Both the position numbers and the translations under genes were made by a program. A DNA stretch of 64,000 nucleotides from JAHBNG01 sp039028975 (GTDB taxonomy: Bacteria > Chloroflexota > Anaerolineae > Caldilineales > Caldilineaceae), in contig JBCCHB010000018.1 of assembly GCA_039028975.1 (NCBI GenBank), forward strand, positions 76,373 through 140,372, given 5' to 3'. This document shows positions 27,101 through 35,884 of the stretch, in pieces. Every line of letters starts with the position of its first letter. Within the stretch, counting starts at the first letter, position 1. A model generated the notes under the pieces. That model ran no database searches. It worked only from the letters and a program-made list of their open reading frames with translations, and was not told the DNA's origin.

Positions 27101-27706
27101 CGTCTGCTGACCATACGAGTCCCCGAGCTAATTGCCTATCAGAATGTTGGCTACGCCCGCCAATATGTGGATTTTGTGGACCAGGTGGCCAAAGCCGAGC
27201 CAGATGGGAAGACCGATCTCAGCGAGGCAGTGGCCCGCTACCTCTACAAGCTCATGGCTTATAAAGATGAGTACGAAGTGGCACGCCTTCACCTACGTGA
27301 TGATTTGGAGCAATCTATTGCTAAAGCCTTCGGCCCAGAGGCGCAGATTGCCTATCAGCTTCAGCCGCCTATCCTCAAGGCCCTGGGTATGGAACGAAAG
27401 ATCAGCGTGGGAGGCTGGTTTAATCCTATTTTTCGATTGCTGACCAAACTCAAGTGGTTGCGGCGTACACCCTTAGACATCTTTGGCTATGACCATGTGC
27501 GTCGGGTTGAACGAGAACTGATCCCCGAATACCGCAATTTGATTCAAGAGATACTACCCAAAGCGCAAAAAGACACATCTGCCTATGAACAAGCCGTTAC
27601 GCTCGCTAGCCTGCCCGACATGATTCGCGGCTATGATGAGGTGAAGTTGGATAGGGTGAAGCAGTTTCGGGCGGAGGTGAAGCAAATAATGGACGCGTTG
27701 GCTTAG
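24113..27706 (+). CDS. Indolepyruvate ferredoxin oxidoreductase, fused type
   Basis: A 1197-residue single-chain 2-oxoacid:ferredoxin oxidoreductase of the indolepyruvate type. It has an N-terminal pyrimidine-binding half (FISGYRGSPVGGLDFLL), a thiamine-diphosphate part (PYFCSGCPHNRST, GGGIGCHGMALL, YNGTVAMTGGQHADGEM), a cysteine-rich 4Fe-4S region near residue 636 (CEGCGDCGVKSNCLSVFP) and the gamma-type domain (GIGGTGVVTITQIL, GLSQKGGPVVSHLKI). It would oxidatively decarboxylate aryl or branched-chain 2-oxoacids to acyl-CoA with reduced ferredoxin. Between about residues 935 and 968 lies a low-complexity NGT-rich linker not normally part of the fold. The gene starts 129 bases after the SARP gene, same strand. 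Confidence 0.92.
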   Translation: MSHKSLSLHDKYTLDEGTIILTGVQALVRLPIDQHKADQRADLNTATFISGYRGSPVGGLDFLLQQNAALLDAHQIHFEPGINEDLAATAVFGSQSTHFYPGAQYDGVVGMWYGKGPGVDRTGDVFRHANFAGVDKHGGVLAIAGDDPLCKSSTIPSASEVALFDAQMPVLYPGTVQEIIEMGRYGFELSRYSGLWTGLKLVTNVADGYTSAHVSPIMEIQRPEWTFDGRPWSHSQNMTLLAPHSLTLEREIQEGRLIAAQHFAYENHLNQIVVTGADDWIGLVAAGKSYYDLREALSSVGIGEKELRHYGIRLLKLGMIHPLEPKIIKQFARGVEEVLVIEEKRGFVETQLRDLLYNEPSRPIILGKQDQEGNPLVKSYSELTPDELVIVLASRLAKRVPSEHFAQRLALLQNPSPTSSLNGVAPTLNRTPYFCSGCPHNRSTVIPEGSIAGGGIGCHGMALLMPDQRALGITHMGGEGVQWVGAAPFSSTEHFFQNLGDGTLFHSGYLAIRQAIAARVNITYKILYNGTVAMTGGQHADGEMPVPELTRALHAEGVSKIMVVSADPDSYGSATFAPKTTIWHRDRLDDAQEILKETLGVSILIYDQACATELRRQRKRGTAVQPHEYIYINESVCEGCGDCGVKSNCLSVFPIETEFGRKTQIHQGSCNKDYTCVEGNCPAFIKVVPSTRQSAVSSSGGSPAIPHPPDTLHEPPRIPSAANLYMTGIGGTGVVTITQILATAALLDDKQITSLDQTGLSQKGGPVVSHLKIMADPEPVSNLIGAGEADGYLVFDVLSGTTDVNLRRAHPDRTVAVVSSSQIPTGHMVRDVTKKFPQGTQLKARIDAVTKAEQNVYLDAIELSELLFGGHMQANMITIGAAYQVGLLPLSEESIGMAIELNGVAVEQNKAAFWVGRAVVAEPEWVTALTLNENVISNGTSRSTHTNGTTRPNGTSHTNGVTHLNGSAALPALSFKALSPNARQLIESVGAEGELHRLLTIRVPELIAYQNVGYARQYVDFVDQVAKAEPDGKTDLSEAVARYLYKLMAYKDEYEVARLHLRDDLEQSIAKAFGPEAQIAYQLQPPILKALGMERKISVGGWFNPIFRLLTKLKWLRRTPLDIFGYDHVRRVERELIPEYRNLIQEILPKAQKDTSAYEQAVTLASLPDMIRGYDEVKLDRVKQFRAEVKQIMDALA

Positions 27707-27937
27707 GAAATATTGTAAGCTGCTTTTGCTATACCAAGGCATTCATCTTGATCGGATTTGAGCTCAAAAGTAAATTGTTCCTCGTGTCGGCTACTGCGGC
27801 TGGAGACGATACAGGCAGATACAAGAAGCAAAGTGGAAATTAGGCATATGGCTGAAGCAATCCATACGAAAATCATTGTCAATCATCCTTTCAAATTAAG
27901 CTGACTGCAAGTGGATCTCAGGGTGTTGCTATACTCT

Positions 27938-28014
27938 GCCAGAAAAGTCTTGTCCCGACTCTTGAGCAATTTACTCCGAGGAATTTCAAGAAGGGAAGAC
28001 AGAACTTTTATGGC
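27938..28014. repeat. 77-bp palindromic element, family 1, copy C (inverted)
   Basis: gccagaaaag (27938-27947) and cttttatggc (28005-28014) are the ends, with tcttgtcccgactcttgag next to the left end. This is the reverse complement of the right half of copies at 6698 and 17844. Exactly 77 bp. Confidence 0.85.
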
Positions 28015-28532
28015 CATCTCTATTTGTTCGTTCAGAAAGCACTCTTCGTAAGATAGATTCTGTTCAATTTCCAGTTGAATATCTACTTGCCATCCGCTTG
28101 CTATTCGATTGGGATGACTTTATCAGTTAACTAGTTTATGATTCTGTAAGCATCATGACGACGAGAGCTTATAAGTCTACGACGATTTTCTTACGATTTG
28201 GTTACGGGTAATTTTATAGGGAGGAGGAAATAGATGGGTTGCGGAGATAGACGGGTGGATAGCCTTCGAGCGACTGATTACCAGATGATAAGACTTTCGT
28301 CCTAACAAACCCTGATAAGTTGCTAAACTGACCAGGGCTGAAGATCTTAGAGCATTCTACCGAATCGTCAGAGGTAAATAGAGAGCGAATGTTTCTCCCC
28401 AGGAACGAGAAATCAGTAAAACTAAACCAAAGCTCGTCCCGGGTACCCGAGATGACAGGATCAAAGATTCGAGTTTTATTTGGCATTGATTCCTTTATAG
28501 AATAGTCGACACGAACATATCATAGAGTTTCG

Positions 28533-28635
28533 GTAGCTTCTCAATATTTTGGGGCAAATCGTAAAAACTGACGATAGCTACTCGAGAGAGTACATTCGTC
28601 AAAACCAATTTTTCCCCCATTTATTGAGAAGCTAC
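28533..28635. repeat. Inverted repeat with ~14-bp perfect arms
   Basis: gtagcttctcaata (28533-28546) pairs with tattgagaagctac (28622-28635). The symmetry continues inwards as a G-run/C-run pair (ttggggcaaa against tttttccccca). The loop is about 50-70 bases. It lies just past the stop of the SH3b gene and may be a decayed mobile element or a convergent terminator structure. Confidence 0.6.
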
Positions 28636-28681
28636 GAGTTTCGCTCCAAAATTTTGAATATGCTTGTGATTAGAGACGTTT

Positions 28682-29638
28682 TTATCTTGTATATACAGGA
28701 AGGTTTTGAAGACTCTCACTCTTTACGATTACCACTTTCGTCGAGATCCAACCACGTTCACCCGTGGGCAGAAGAATCTGAAGCCAAGCGTTGTCATCAG
28801 TACGGGCCACGGCAAGTACATGTGCCCCACTATCTAAAATAGAGACAACTTCTGAACTTGCAGACGGTTCTGTTCGAGCACTAACATAGTGGGTGTTTGG
28901 AATCGAAACCCTGGCGCTGTTTGGGGTCATTTGAGCCAACGGTTGCTGCGTATCGGTTAAAGAGGCTGTCCCTGTCGATGTCACTGTAGATGTGGCCGTA
29001 GAAACGGGTACCGATGTAGCAGTAGCGGTTGATGTCGCGCCTGAAGTTGCTATGGATGTAGGAGTAGCGGTAGCGGTTGAAGTTGACACGGCTGTTGGTG
29101 TAGACGTTGCCGTCGAAACGAATGTCGATATGACAGTAGCTGTTGATATAGAATCAGGCGTAAAAATTGACCTGACTGCGGATGTAGAGGTTGAGATAAG
29201 CGTTGGTGAGGGCGTAGACACTGCTGTTAAGGTAGGGGGAGCCGTATCTGTTACCATAGGAGCTTGCGTGAGCGCGGCTGTAGCTGTCAGGGCTATTTGG
29301 GCTGATGCTAACAAACTGGTTTGCTGAGCCGAGTCTGTTTTATTTGACTCAGATAGGACCGTCACCTGCATTCCGGTGAATTGGGCTGTAGCCGCTGTAT
29401 ACGAGCTTTGTGTGGTCGTTTGTTTAGGCAAAATAACAATAGCAGGAGTCGGCTGGGTTGCTACACTTTCAGCCCTCCTTTTAGCTTGTGATCGACTTGC
29501 TATAATACCGACCTGAGCAATGATAACTAGTACATTCAAAGAAATGACAAGTAATACGATGATAAAGAGTACATTGTCGGTAGGTTGCTTCTTCAACTTA
29601 TTTTCCTGTATTTGTATCTGATTCGAAGGTTCCTGCAT
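28682..29638 (-). CDS. Membrane-anchored SH3b-domain protein with Ser/Thr-rich stalk
   Basis: 318 residues. A short cytoplasmic N-terminus (IQENKLKKQPTDN), one membrane helix (LFIIVLLVISLNVLVIIAQV), then about 170 residues rich in Ser, Thr, Ala and Pro with repeated TSTATATPTS-like runs, probably an extended extracytoplasmic stalk. The C-terminal 65 residues are a bacterial SH3 domain: HYVSARTEPSASSEVVSIL, then WLQILLPTGERGWISTKVV. SH3b domains usually bind cell-wall or surface ligands. The gene follows the triple-receptor gene on the same strand after 206 bases, so the two may work together on the cell surface. Confidence 0.8.
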   Translation of the reverse strand: MQEPSNQIQIQENKLKKQPTDNVLFIIVLLVISLNVLVIIAQVGIIASRSQAKRRAESVATQPTPAIVILPKQTTTQSSYTAATAQFTGMQVTVLSESNKTDSAQQTSLLASAQIALTATAALTQAPMVTDTAPPTLTAVSTPSPTLISTSTSAVRSIFTPDSISTATVISTFVSTATSTPTAVSTSTATATPTSIATSGATSTATATSVPVSTATSTVTSTGTASLTDTQQPLAQMTPNSARVSIPNTHYVSARTEPSASSEVVSILDSGAHVLAVARTDDNAWLQILLPTGERGWISTKVVIVKSESLQNLPVYTR

Positions 29639-29844
29639 AATGATTCGAATAGAAGTACTCCTGCTGACTATTGACCATTTAACCTATGGATAGAGTGGTT
29701 TAGGCCATCCGTCTCTGCGCCTATTGTTTGAAATAGAGCGATTGATTCAAGATAATCACGAGCAATGAATTCAGGCGCCTCTTCGCATTCTGATTCGGCG
29801 GTGCTGTCGGCACCAGGATGGATGGATGGATGCAATCAAGCTCA

Positions 29845-32547
29845 TTATGGTTTCTTGGGCGTTTGCCCTAGCAAACCAGCATCCTGTAAGAAGGCTGTTA
29901 CAACGGCATCGACAGATTCCTCATCGCCGCTATTGGTAAGACCATCTGGCCCAACGCGAACCCTTGCATTCAGCTCCATCATTACTTCAGAGGTAAGATG
30001 TTGCCCAAAACCGGTTAACACCTCAACAAGATTTGGATAGTTGCTAAGCGTTTCTTTTCTGACATTTGGTGCCGGAACGTATGCTGGATAAAAGCTACGA
30101 GTGTCTTCTAAAATGTGATCAGGCTCAACGAGAACGCGACTATCTGTGTTGGTTCCCACAGCTACATCACATTGTTCAGCATTTAAGCCTTCAAGAGTCT
30201 CTGCCTGGGGCATGGTGATTACATTCTCTTCCTGGAAGCTGAATTCGTAGACTTTTTCTAGGGCTTTAAGTCCGACATTTTTATTATCATATAGCGTGTC
30301 AATCATGCACAGGCGTAGGGGAGAATTATTTTCATTCATATAGGCAGCTAGGTCGTCTATGGTCTCTATCCCCTGGACCCGAATTGCATCACGAACCACA
30401 AGGCTCTTGCTCAGGACAAACTCGGTTGGTTCGAGCCACAGGATGTCTTCTCCCTCATCCATACGCTTGATTAAGAAGTAAGAACGTCTACTATCGATCG
30501 GTAGGGCGCTTGTCTCCAAATTGTGATAGGTCGTTAGAGCAGTTCCAGAAAACTCTGGGTAAATATCAATCTCACCAGCGCTTAGGGCCTCACGGATCTC
30601 TTCTGCAGGATACCTGATTTGTTCAACCATATGAATGCCCGATTCTTGCAATAACCGAGCAATAATTTTAGCTAGAATGATACTTTCACTGCTGTTCGTA
30701 GAGGCTACCCTGAGGGGCGGTATTTCTAGCAGCCCAATACTATGTAAGAATCTGCGAGCAACTGAATCGGCATCTTCCTCATCTCCACTATTGACAATGC
30801 CATCGGGGCCTATATTGACAAGCGCATTGAGTTCTGTCATTTTGGCTTCAGTAAGTCTATCAACAAAGTATGCCAATGCCTCTTTAATTTTGGGATTCTC
30901 GCTTAAGACCGATTGACGGATGACCGGCGCGGGTACATAGTATGGGAAGAATGCTAAATCATCCTCCAATGCCCGTTCGTTGAACAATGTAATATGACCA
31001 TCAATATTCGTTCCTACGGCAACCTCACACTCACCCAATCCTAGGTTCTGAAGGGTTTCTCCCTGGGGCATAGAGAGGACATTTTCGGCTTTGAAGCGAA
31101 AGACATAGGTTTCTTCCAACGCGACCAAGCCATCGTAATCAGGTGCCAATAGCGTATCGATGATGCATAGCCGCAGAGGAGAATCATTTTCATTCATGAA
31201 GATAGCCAAATCGCTTATTGTATGTATCTCTTGATTCCAAAGTTTGTGATTCACAATGAGTGATTTGCGGAGCGTGTAGGCGGTTGGCACAAGCCAAGCG
31301 ATCCCTTGAGGTTCATCTAGTCGCTGGGCTAAGGCAAGAGATCGATGTCGGTCTGCTGGCAGCGTATCAGATGGTAGATTATGATGAGATGTTAGGGCCT
31401 CTCCTGTTGTCTCTGGATAGATGTCGATTTCACCACTCTCTAAGGCTGAACGGAGATCTGCTGCAGGCAATCCCGTCTGATCATTGACGCTAAATCCTGC
31501 ATTTTGGAGCAGTAGTACAATCAGCTTACCCAGAAGCAGATTTGCTGGATTGGATGCGGATGCGACAGTTATCGGGGGTGCTTTAAGTAGACCGAGTCGG
31601 CGTAGAAAGCTGCGAGCGGCTGCTTCAGTGCTTTTTTCATCTCCGCTATCTTGAATACGGTCAAAACCGAGCGTCACAGTAGCTTTTAGCTCATGTATCT
31701 CTTCGACCGTTAGAGCTGTGGAAATGGGTGCCAATATGTCAGCAATTTCAGGATTCTCGTCAATCATTTCTTGGCGTATGATCGCTGCAGGGACGAAGTG
31801 GGGAAAGTAGTTGCGTGTATCTTCCAGTTCATGCTCTTCCTGGAACAAGGTTGCGTTGGTCGTATTGGTAACCCATGCCACCTGGCAAGCTTCTTTACCC
31901 AATCTCAAAACTGCATCGTCTTGGGCCATTGGCAACACACTCTCTGGTTTAAAGCTAAATTCATATATTTCTTCTAGAGCCTCTAAGCTAACATGTCCAC
32001 TATCGATATATGATTCCGCTATGCATATGCGCAATGGCGACCCATTCTCATTCATATACCTTGCTAGAGCATCAATTGTATGAATTCCCTGACCCCACAG
32101 TTCTGCATCTACGACGAGTGCTTTGCGGACGGTGTATGCCAAGGGATCAAGCCAGATAATGCCGTCACCTTCATCCAGTCGTTTGGCGAGTGCGTAGGAA
32201 CGTTGCTGGTCAGTGGGTAACGTATCGGTCGGCAGATTGTGATAGACTGCTAAGGCAAAACCTGTTAGCTCTGGGTAAATATCAATTTCGCCGTTTTTCA
32301 TGGCCTTGCGAATGTTGGCAAGCGGCGTTTCAGTTCTATCGTCAACCGCAAATCCAGCATTCCGTAAAAGAAGCACAATGATCTTACCGATAAGCTGATT
32401 TTCTATACCAGACTGTGATGCAACGACGATCAGGGTTGCCCCTGCATGGGCATTGCCATCCGTTTGTGAGTGAGCTATGTCAACAATGACCAATTGCAAT
32501 AGGATAATGATTGTAATGACTGGCAACATAATTCGATATACAACCAT
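29845..32547 (-). CDS. Orphan receptor with three tandem glycine-betaine/OsmF-type binding domains
   Basis: 900 residues. An N-terminal signal or anchor (IMLPVITIIILLQLVIVDIAHS) is followed by three homologous domains of about 285 residues starting near 38, 326 and 609. Each contains the landmark EIDIYPE-x-T/S-G, a Y/S-HNL segment, a DTLP-R-S-x-LAKRLDE line, AEQCDVAVGTN-like and the closing VGPDGLTNSGDEE-x-x-V-x-x-FL. YPE-x-TG is typical of the osmoprotectant receptors OpuCC/OsmF (type 2 periplasmic binding fold). Such receptors normally work with an ABC permease and ATPase; none is nearby. Three linked sites on one chain are unusual. The ribosome site GGAGGGTGT precedes the ATG. Confidence 0.85.
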   Translation of the reverse strand: MVVYRIMLPVITIIILLQLVIVDIAHSQTDGNAHAGATLIVVASQSGIENQLIGKIIVLLLRNAGFAVDDRTETPLANIRKAMKNGEIDIYPELTGFALAVYHNLPTDTLPTDQQRSYALAKRLDEGDGIIWLDPLAYTVRKALVVDAELWGQGIHTIDALARYMNENGSPLRICIAESYIDSGHVSLEALEEIYEFSFKPESVLPMAQDDAVLRLGKEACQVAWVTNTTNATLFQEEHELEDTRNYFPHFVPAAIIRQEMIDENPEIADILAPISTALTVEEIHELKATVTLGFDRIQDSGDEKSTEAAARSFLRRLGLLKAPPITVASASNPANLLLGKLIVLLLQNAGFSVNDQTGLPAADLRSALESGEIDIYPETTGEALTSHHNLPSDTLPADRHRSLALAQRLDEPQGIAWLVPTAYTLRKSLIVNHKLWNQEIHTISDLAIFMNENDSPLRLCIIDTLLAPDYDGLVALEETYVFRFKAENVLSMPQGETLQNLGLGECEVAVGTNIDGHITLFNERALEDDLAFFPYYVPAPVIRQSVLSENPKIKEALAYFVDRLTEAKMTELNALVNIGPDGIVNSGDEEDADSVARRFLHSIGLLEIPPLRVASTNSSESIILAKIIARLLQESGIHMVEQIRYPAEEIREALSAGEIDIYPEFSGTALTTYHNLETSALPIDSRRSYFLIKRMDEGEDILWLEPTEFVLSKSLVVRDAIRVQGIETIDDLAAYMNENNSPLRLCMIDTLYDNKNVGLKALEKVYEFSFQEENVITMPQAETLEGLNAEQCDVAVGTNTDSRVLVEPDHILEDTRSFYPAYVPAPNVRKETLSNYPNLVEVLTGFGQHLTSEVMMELNARVRVGPDGLTNSGDEESVDAVVTAFLQDAGLLGQTPKKP

Positions 32548-33379
32548 ACACCCTCCTCATTATGTTATAAAATATGTACGGATCTTTGGATACTTAAGGA
32601 GGGAGCCCAGGGTCAAGACATATCTTGCCTCTGGGAAAACCGTACCAGCCCCGTGAGATCCTGCAAACTATAAGTGCCTGCCCCGTTTGTCTTAGGTTAC
32701 GACGGCCAGCGGTCGTATAGGCAAAAAAGGACATTTTTCTGGCAGTTGCCAAATCATTATGTTGAAAGTGTTGACGTGCAATGCTTGACTATGATGATAT
32801 GGGAATTCGGTGATGTAAGATTATGGTGATGTAAGACCGCGGTGATGTAAGATAGAATTAAATCGGTATGGATAGAATATGTCAACCACATGAGAAACCA
32901 ATGAGCCGAAAAGAGTAATTTTTCAGACTACAAGCCTTAAGTAAACTCTTCCTTTCTTACCTTAGAAACTTGGAAAAAACGTGTCTTTGTTCCTATCTTT
33001 GGTCTGGCTTGTCTACGTTAGGCGAAGAAACAGCTTAATTGTTGCGAATGTGAGGCAAATGGATCGACACATAACGCCCAGTCATCTATTTAAGCTATCG
33101 TTCTTAATACGAGGATGTTTAAAGGCGAAGGGGTTACTAGAAACAAGCTGTTTCATTCGGAAAAATGTGATATTTATCGGACTTCACTAAATAATATCCT
33201 ATTTAGCTGAGACAATCCATACGTCTACCGTACGTTACGCATCCGATTGGTATATAAGGATCGCAGCGTAAATAAAGTATACGATTTCTTATTCGGGCAC
33301 CATTTGGGCACGAAACGACAGAATCGAAATTTCCATTTTTGGTTCATTCTAATTCCTCAGCATCCATTTATGTATGCGA
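32548..33379. other. 832-base intergenic region
   Basis: No supportable gene. It is AT-rich and contains a 16-bp tandem repeat at 32809-32856. The readings present on the plus strand here have neither ribosome sites nor recognisable motifs. It presumably contains the promoter of the triple-receptor gene near its left end and the 3' region of the acyltransferase gene at its right end. Confidence 0.6.
32809..32856 (+). repeat. 16-bp tandem repeat, three copies
   Basis: ggtgatgtaaga occurs at 32809, 32825 and 32841, giving a 16-bp unit with four variable bases. It lies about 260 bases upstream of the triple-receptor gene start and could bind a regulator, but nothing identifies one. Confidence 0.75.
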
Positions 33380-34333
33380 TTAATAGCTCTCACTCGCCCT
33401 TCCCTCTCGTAATGCGATTTCTGGGCACCCACCTAGCTCATAAATTTTCGTCCGCAAATACTGAAGCAACTCTCGCCGTTTTTTGATATTTGCAACTTGC
33501 TCATAGGGAATGGGGTCACCTATCTCGATTTGGAGGGGATCGCCGATCTTTTTGTAAATCTCGTGGACAACTAGTGATAGACGCACTGTCGCGCTAAATT
33601 GGCTGATGATATGAAAGAAACGGCTATTGTGACCATGGAAGTAGATGGGAACGACGGTGGCTTTTGTCATTTGTATGAGCTTGGTGACAAATAGCTTCCA
33701 CTCTAAGTCGGCCACAGGACCAAAAAGTCCTTCTGATGTGGAAATACCACCTCCAGGAAAGATAACAATTGTGCCACCTGCGCGTAGAAGTTCTATCGAA
33801 CGTCGCTTGGTCTCGATGTTGGTCTGTACGGCTTCAGCTGTCTCTTCAAAGTCAACAGGGAGTGCATAGGGCGCAATGCGTTCTTCCCGGCAAAGGCTAG
33901 CATGGAGAAGAATGCGGAAATCGCCTCTGGAAAGTGTGGCCAAATGACACATGGTTAATCCATCGAGTAGGCCGTAGGGATGGTTGGCCACAAAAATAAC
34001 CGGGCCACTTTGGGGTATTTTAGCAAACTGGGCTTCATCATAGTTGAGTTCAACACGTAATTGCTCAAGGCATGAAGCAAATAGATCACCTTGTGCTTCG
34101 TAATTGTACAAGGCCCGTGCATACATTTTTTCAAGCTTACGTACGCCTCCCAGTCGCTCGAAGGAACGGATGAGCACCGTTTTAAGAAGTGGATCTTCGG
34201 GTAGAGCATAAGTCAATTGGGGGTGCTTTATCCCATACTCTTTACGATTGTACCCATCACGGCGATGACGACCGATATCATTGATAAATCTAAAGGCCCG
34301 AGGCCATTGCTCGGTTGAACGGGGACTGCTCAT
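33380..34333 (-). CDS. PlsC-like acyltransferase (second of the lipid cluster)
   Basis: 317 residues. The acyltransferase signature is VIFVANHPYGLLDGL (N-H-x4-D), with the second block GGTIVIFPGGGISTSEG and third VVPIYFHGHNSRFFH. This long N-terminal type resembles OlsA/hemolysin-like lysophospholipid acyltransferases rather than compact PlsC. It would acylate lyso-lipids at the cytoplasmic face. The start may also be a GTG at 34342. It is the last gene on the strand of the betaine-lipid cluster, 199 bases after the PAP2 gene, so co-transcription is likely but not certain. Confidence 0.85.
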   Translation of the reverse strand: MSSPRSTEQWPRAFRFINDIGRHRRDGYNRKEYGIKHPQLTYALPEDPLLKTVLIRSFERLGGVRKLEKMYARALYNYEAQGDLFASCLEQLRVELNYDEAQFAKIPQSGPVIFVANHPYGLLDGLTMCHLATLSRGDFRILLHASLCREERIAPYALPVDFEETAEAVQTNIETKRRSIELLRAGGTIVIFPGGGISTSEGLFGPVADLEWKLFVTKLIQMTKATVVPIYFHGHNSRFFHIISQFSATVRLSLVVHEIYKKIGDPLQIEIGDPIPYEQVANIKKRRELLQYLRTKIYELGGCPEIALREGRASESY

Positions 34334-34532
34334 AAACAACACGATTCCTTATCCCTAAAATACGATACTTAGCAATATATCTGTAAACGTAAGTGATACG
34401 CATACGATGCCCGGCATTCCGGGTATGATCACTGACGAGCACTTTGTCCTATGCACTGCACTGGTGTCAGCTTGGTTCTCACGTTTACATTTCTGCACTC
34501 AGTAGATATACGCCGTCCCAAGCAGCTACGTT

Positions 34533-35165
34533 TTACTGATACTGAACAACGAACCAGATGATTAATACACCAAGTAACGATCCAACAACGGTTTGATAAA
34601 ATGTGTGACGATGGAGGTAAAGACGAGACCATGCAATAACGAATACCATGAACACCGATAGAAGTGCTGGTAAACCAAAAACGTACAGACAAATCGTTGC
34701 AAGTTCTGCTGCTGCTAGACAGTGGAGACTGATCTTCCAACGCAACGTAATGAGTAAAACCAAAACAGTTTGTATTACAGTAGCATATCCAATAAGTAAA
34801 ACCAAATTAGGTGCATTGTACCACCGCGCTGCCAGAGCAACCGTCGTTGTCGTCAATAACATGAAGCAGAGTGGCCGGATGCGCTCTGAACGAAAAGGCA
34901 GATGTATGTCTGATACTTTGCCACTATGGACGAGAAGAAGAATATAGGCCGATGGCAGCGCTAACGTGGTAATGGCAAAGAGCGTCAACCAAAACCAACC
35001 GCTGGCAGATGACACAAGCCCTCCAATAAGCAACAATGTCATCAACCCAACCAGCGGTGGACAAAAGACATTTGAGATGGAATTGGCTATGAATGTAATC
35101 GTTTGATCGTCTCTTGACAAAGATGGAAACGGGCTGCTATCAGTCGGAACAGCATTCGCTTTCAT
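34533..35165 (-). CDS. PAP2-family membrane phosphatase-like protein
   Basis: 210 residues with five or six membrane helices. PAP2 signature pieces are present in order: SDIHLPFRSERIRP (K-x6-RP-like), KISLHCLAAAE where the classical PSGH is SLHC, and SRLYLHRHTFYQTVVGSLLG (S-R-x5-H-x3-D/Q). The last motif has Gln where Asp is usual. PAP2 enzymes turn phosphatidate into diacylglycerol. In this operon that would feed BtaA. The altered motif residues leave activity open. The start lies 29 bases after the btaB stop. Confidence 0.75.
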   Translation of the reverse strand: MKANAVPTDSSPFPSLSRDDQTITFIANSISNVFCPPLVGLMTLLLIGGLVSSASGWFWLTLFAITTLALPSAYILLLVHSGKVSDIHLPFRSERIRPLCFMLLTTTTVALAARWYNAPNLVLLIGYATVIQTVLVLLITLRWKISLHCLAAAELATICLYVFGLPALLSVFMVFVIAWSRLYLHRHTFYQTVVGSLLGVLIIWFVVQYQ

Positions 35166-35194
35166 ATTTTCCCGTACCTATAGGTTTTCAGATT

Positions 35195-35884
35195 TTATTT
35201 CTGGCCCACAAAGAGCAAATAGCTCCAGATTCCACCATATGCCTGTTTGACAGTTTTTTGCTGAGGCGCAAAGTGTTCTTCCAGCTTGGGCGGCAGATGA
35301 CTGTCCATACGTACGTGGTTGACCCCCATCCAGCGCTTGAATCCTTTCAGGGCTGAGTCGTGAAAATCAACAACGGCAATCAAACCACCAGGCGCCAGAT
35401 CCCGGTGGGATTGTTCAATGGCGGCATCCCAACCTGGATTGAACATCGTCAACGCATATGAAAAGAGAATGAGGTCATACTCTTCTGTTTGAGGAATTGT
35501 ACCATAGGCCCCTTGCAGTAAATCTACCTGAATCCTGACATCCGCCATGTTTTTACGGGCCACATTGAGCATATCGGCCGATAAATCCAGACCGACTAAG
35601 GATGCATGGGGAAAATGGCGGTGCAATGTGCGCAAGTTTTTTCCCGTACCACACCCCACCTCTAAAATGCGTTTGGGTTGGTGATCTTTGGCTGCAATGT
35701 CCGCTGCAATCTTTACAATTGCATCCCGTCCAAACAGAAAGCTCCAACGAGTCCAGTCATAGATTTGTGAATGTAGCTGATAGTAGCTGGTTAATGTACG
35801 GTTGTTTGAATCAAAACTTGCATTAAAATCATCCGCATCTAATGAGGGACTTTCCTGCCGTACCTGTTCTTGATTCAGCGTCAT
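35195..35884 (-). CDS. btaB: BtaB-like N-methyltransferase (DGTS synthesis)
   Basis: 229-residue SAM-dependent methyltransferase. The N-terminal SYYQLHSQIYDWTRWSFLFGR is characteristic of BtaB proteins; the SAM site is ILEVGCGTGKNLRTL, followed by LVGLDLSADML and DLILFSYALTMF. BtaB trimethylates the amino group of diacylglyceryl-homoserine to give the betaine lipid DGTS. The start codon overlaps the btaA stop in a TAATG junction, the tightest coupling in the operon, which supports the assignment. Confidence 0.88.
   Translation of the reverse strand: MTLNQEQVRQESPSLDADDFNASFDSNNRTLTSYYQLHSQIYDWTRWSFLFGRDAIVKIAADIAAKDHQPKRILEVGCGTGKNLRTLHRHFPHASLVGLDLSADMLNVARKNMADVRIQVDLLQGAYGTIPQTEEYDLILFSYALTMFNPGWDAAIEQSHRDLAPGGLIAVVDFHDSALKGFKRWMGVNHVRMDSHLPPKLEEHFAPQQKTVKQAYGGIWSYLLFVGQK

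Larger units (their letters stand above)
27707..28681. other. 975-base intergenic region with palindromes
   Basis: No convincing gene. It holds a 77-bp element copy (27938-28014) and a long inverted repeat (28533-28635). A 90-codon minus-strand frame (28214-28486) has a possible ribosome site (AAAGGAATCA) but its serine-rich composition and lack of any recognisable motif do not support it. Confidence 0.6.

Noticed and set aside
28214..28486. 90-codon minus-strand frame with a possible ribosome site
   Set aside because: Serine-rich, no domain, no membrane segment and no conserved-looking pattern; insufficient support for a gene.
32981..33486. Two short plus-strand frames ahead of the acyltransferase
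   Set aside because: No ribosome sites or recognisable motifs, and the second overlaps the clear acyltransferase gene on the other strand.
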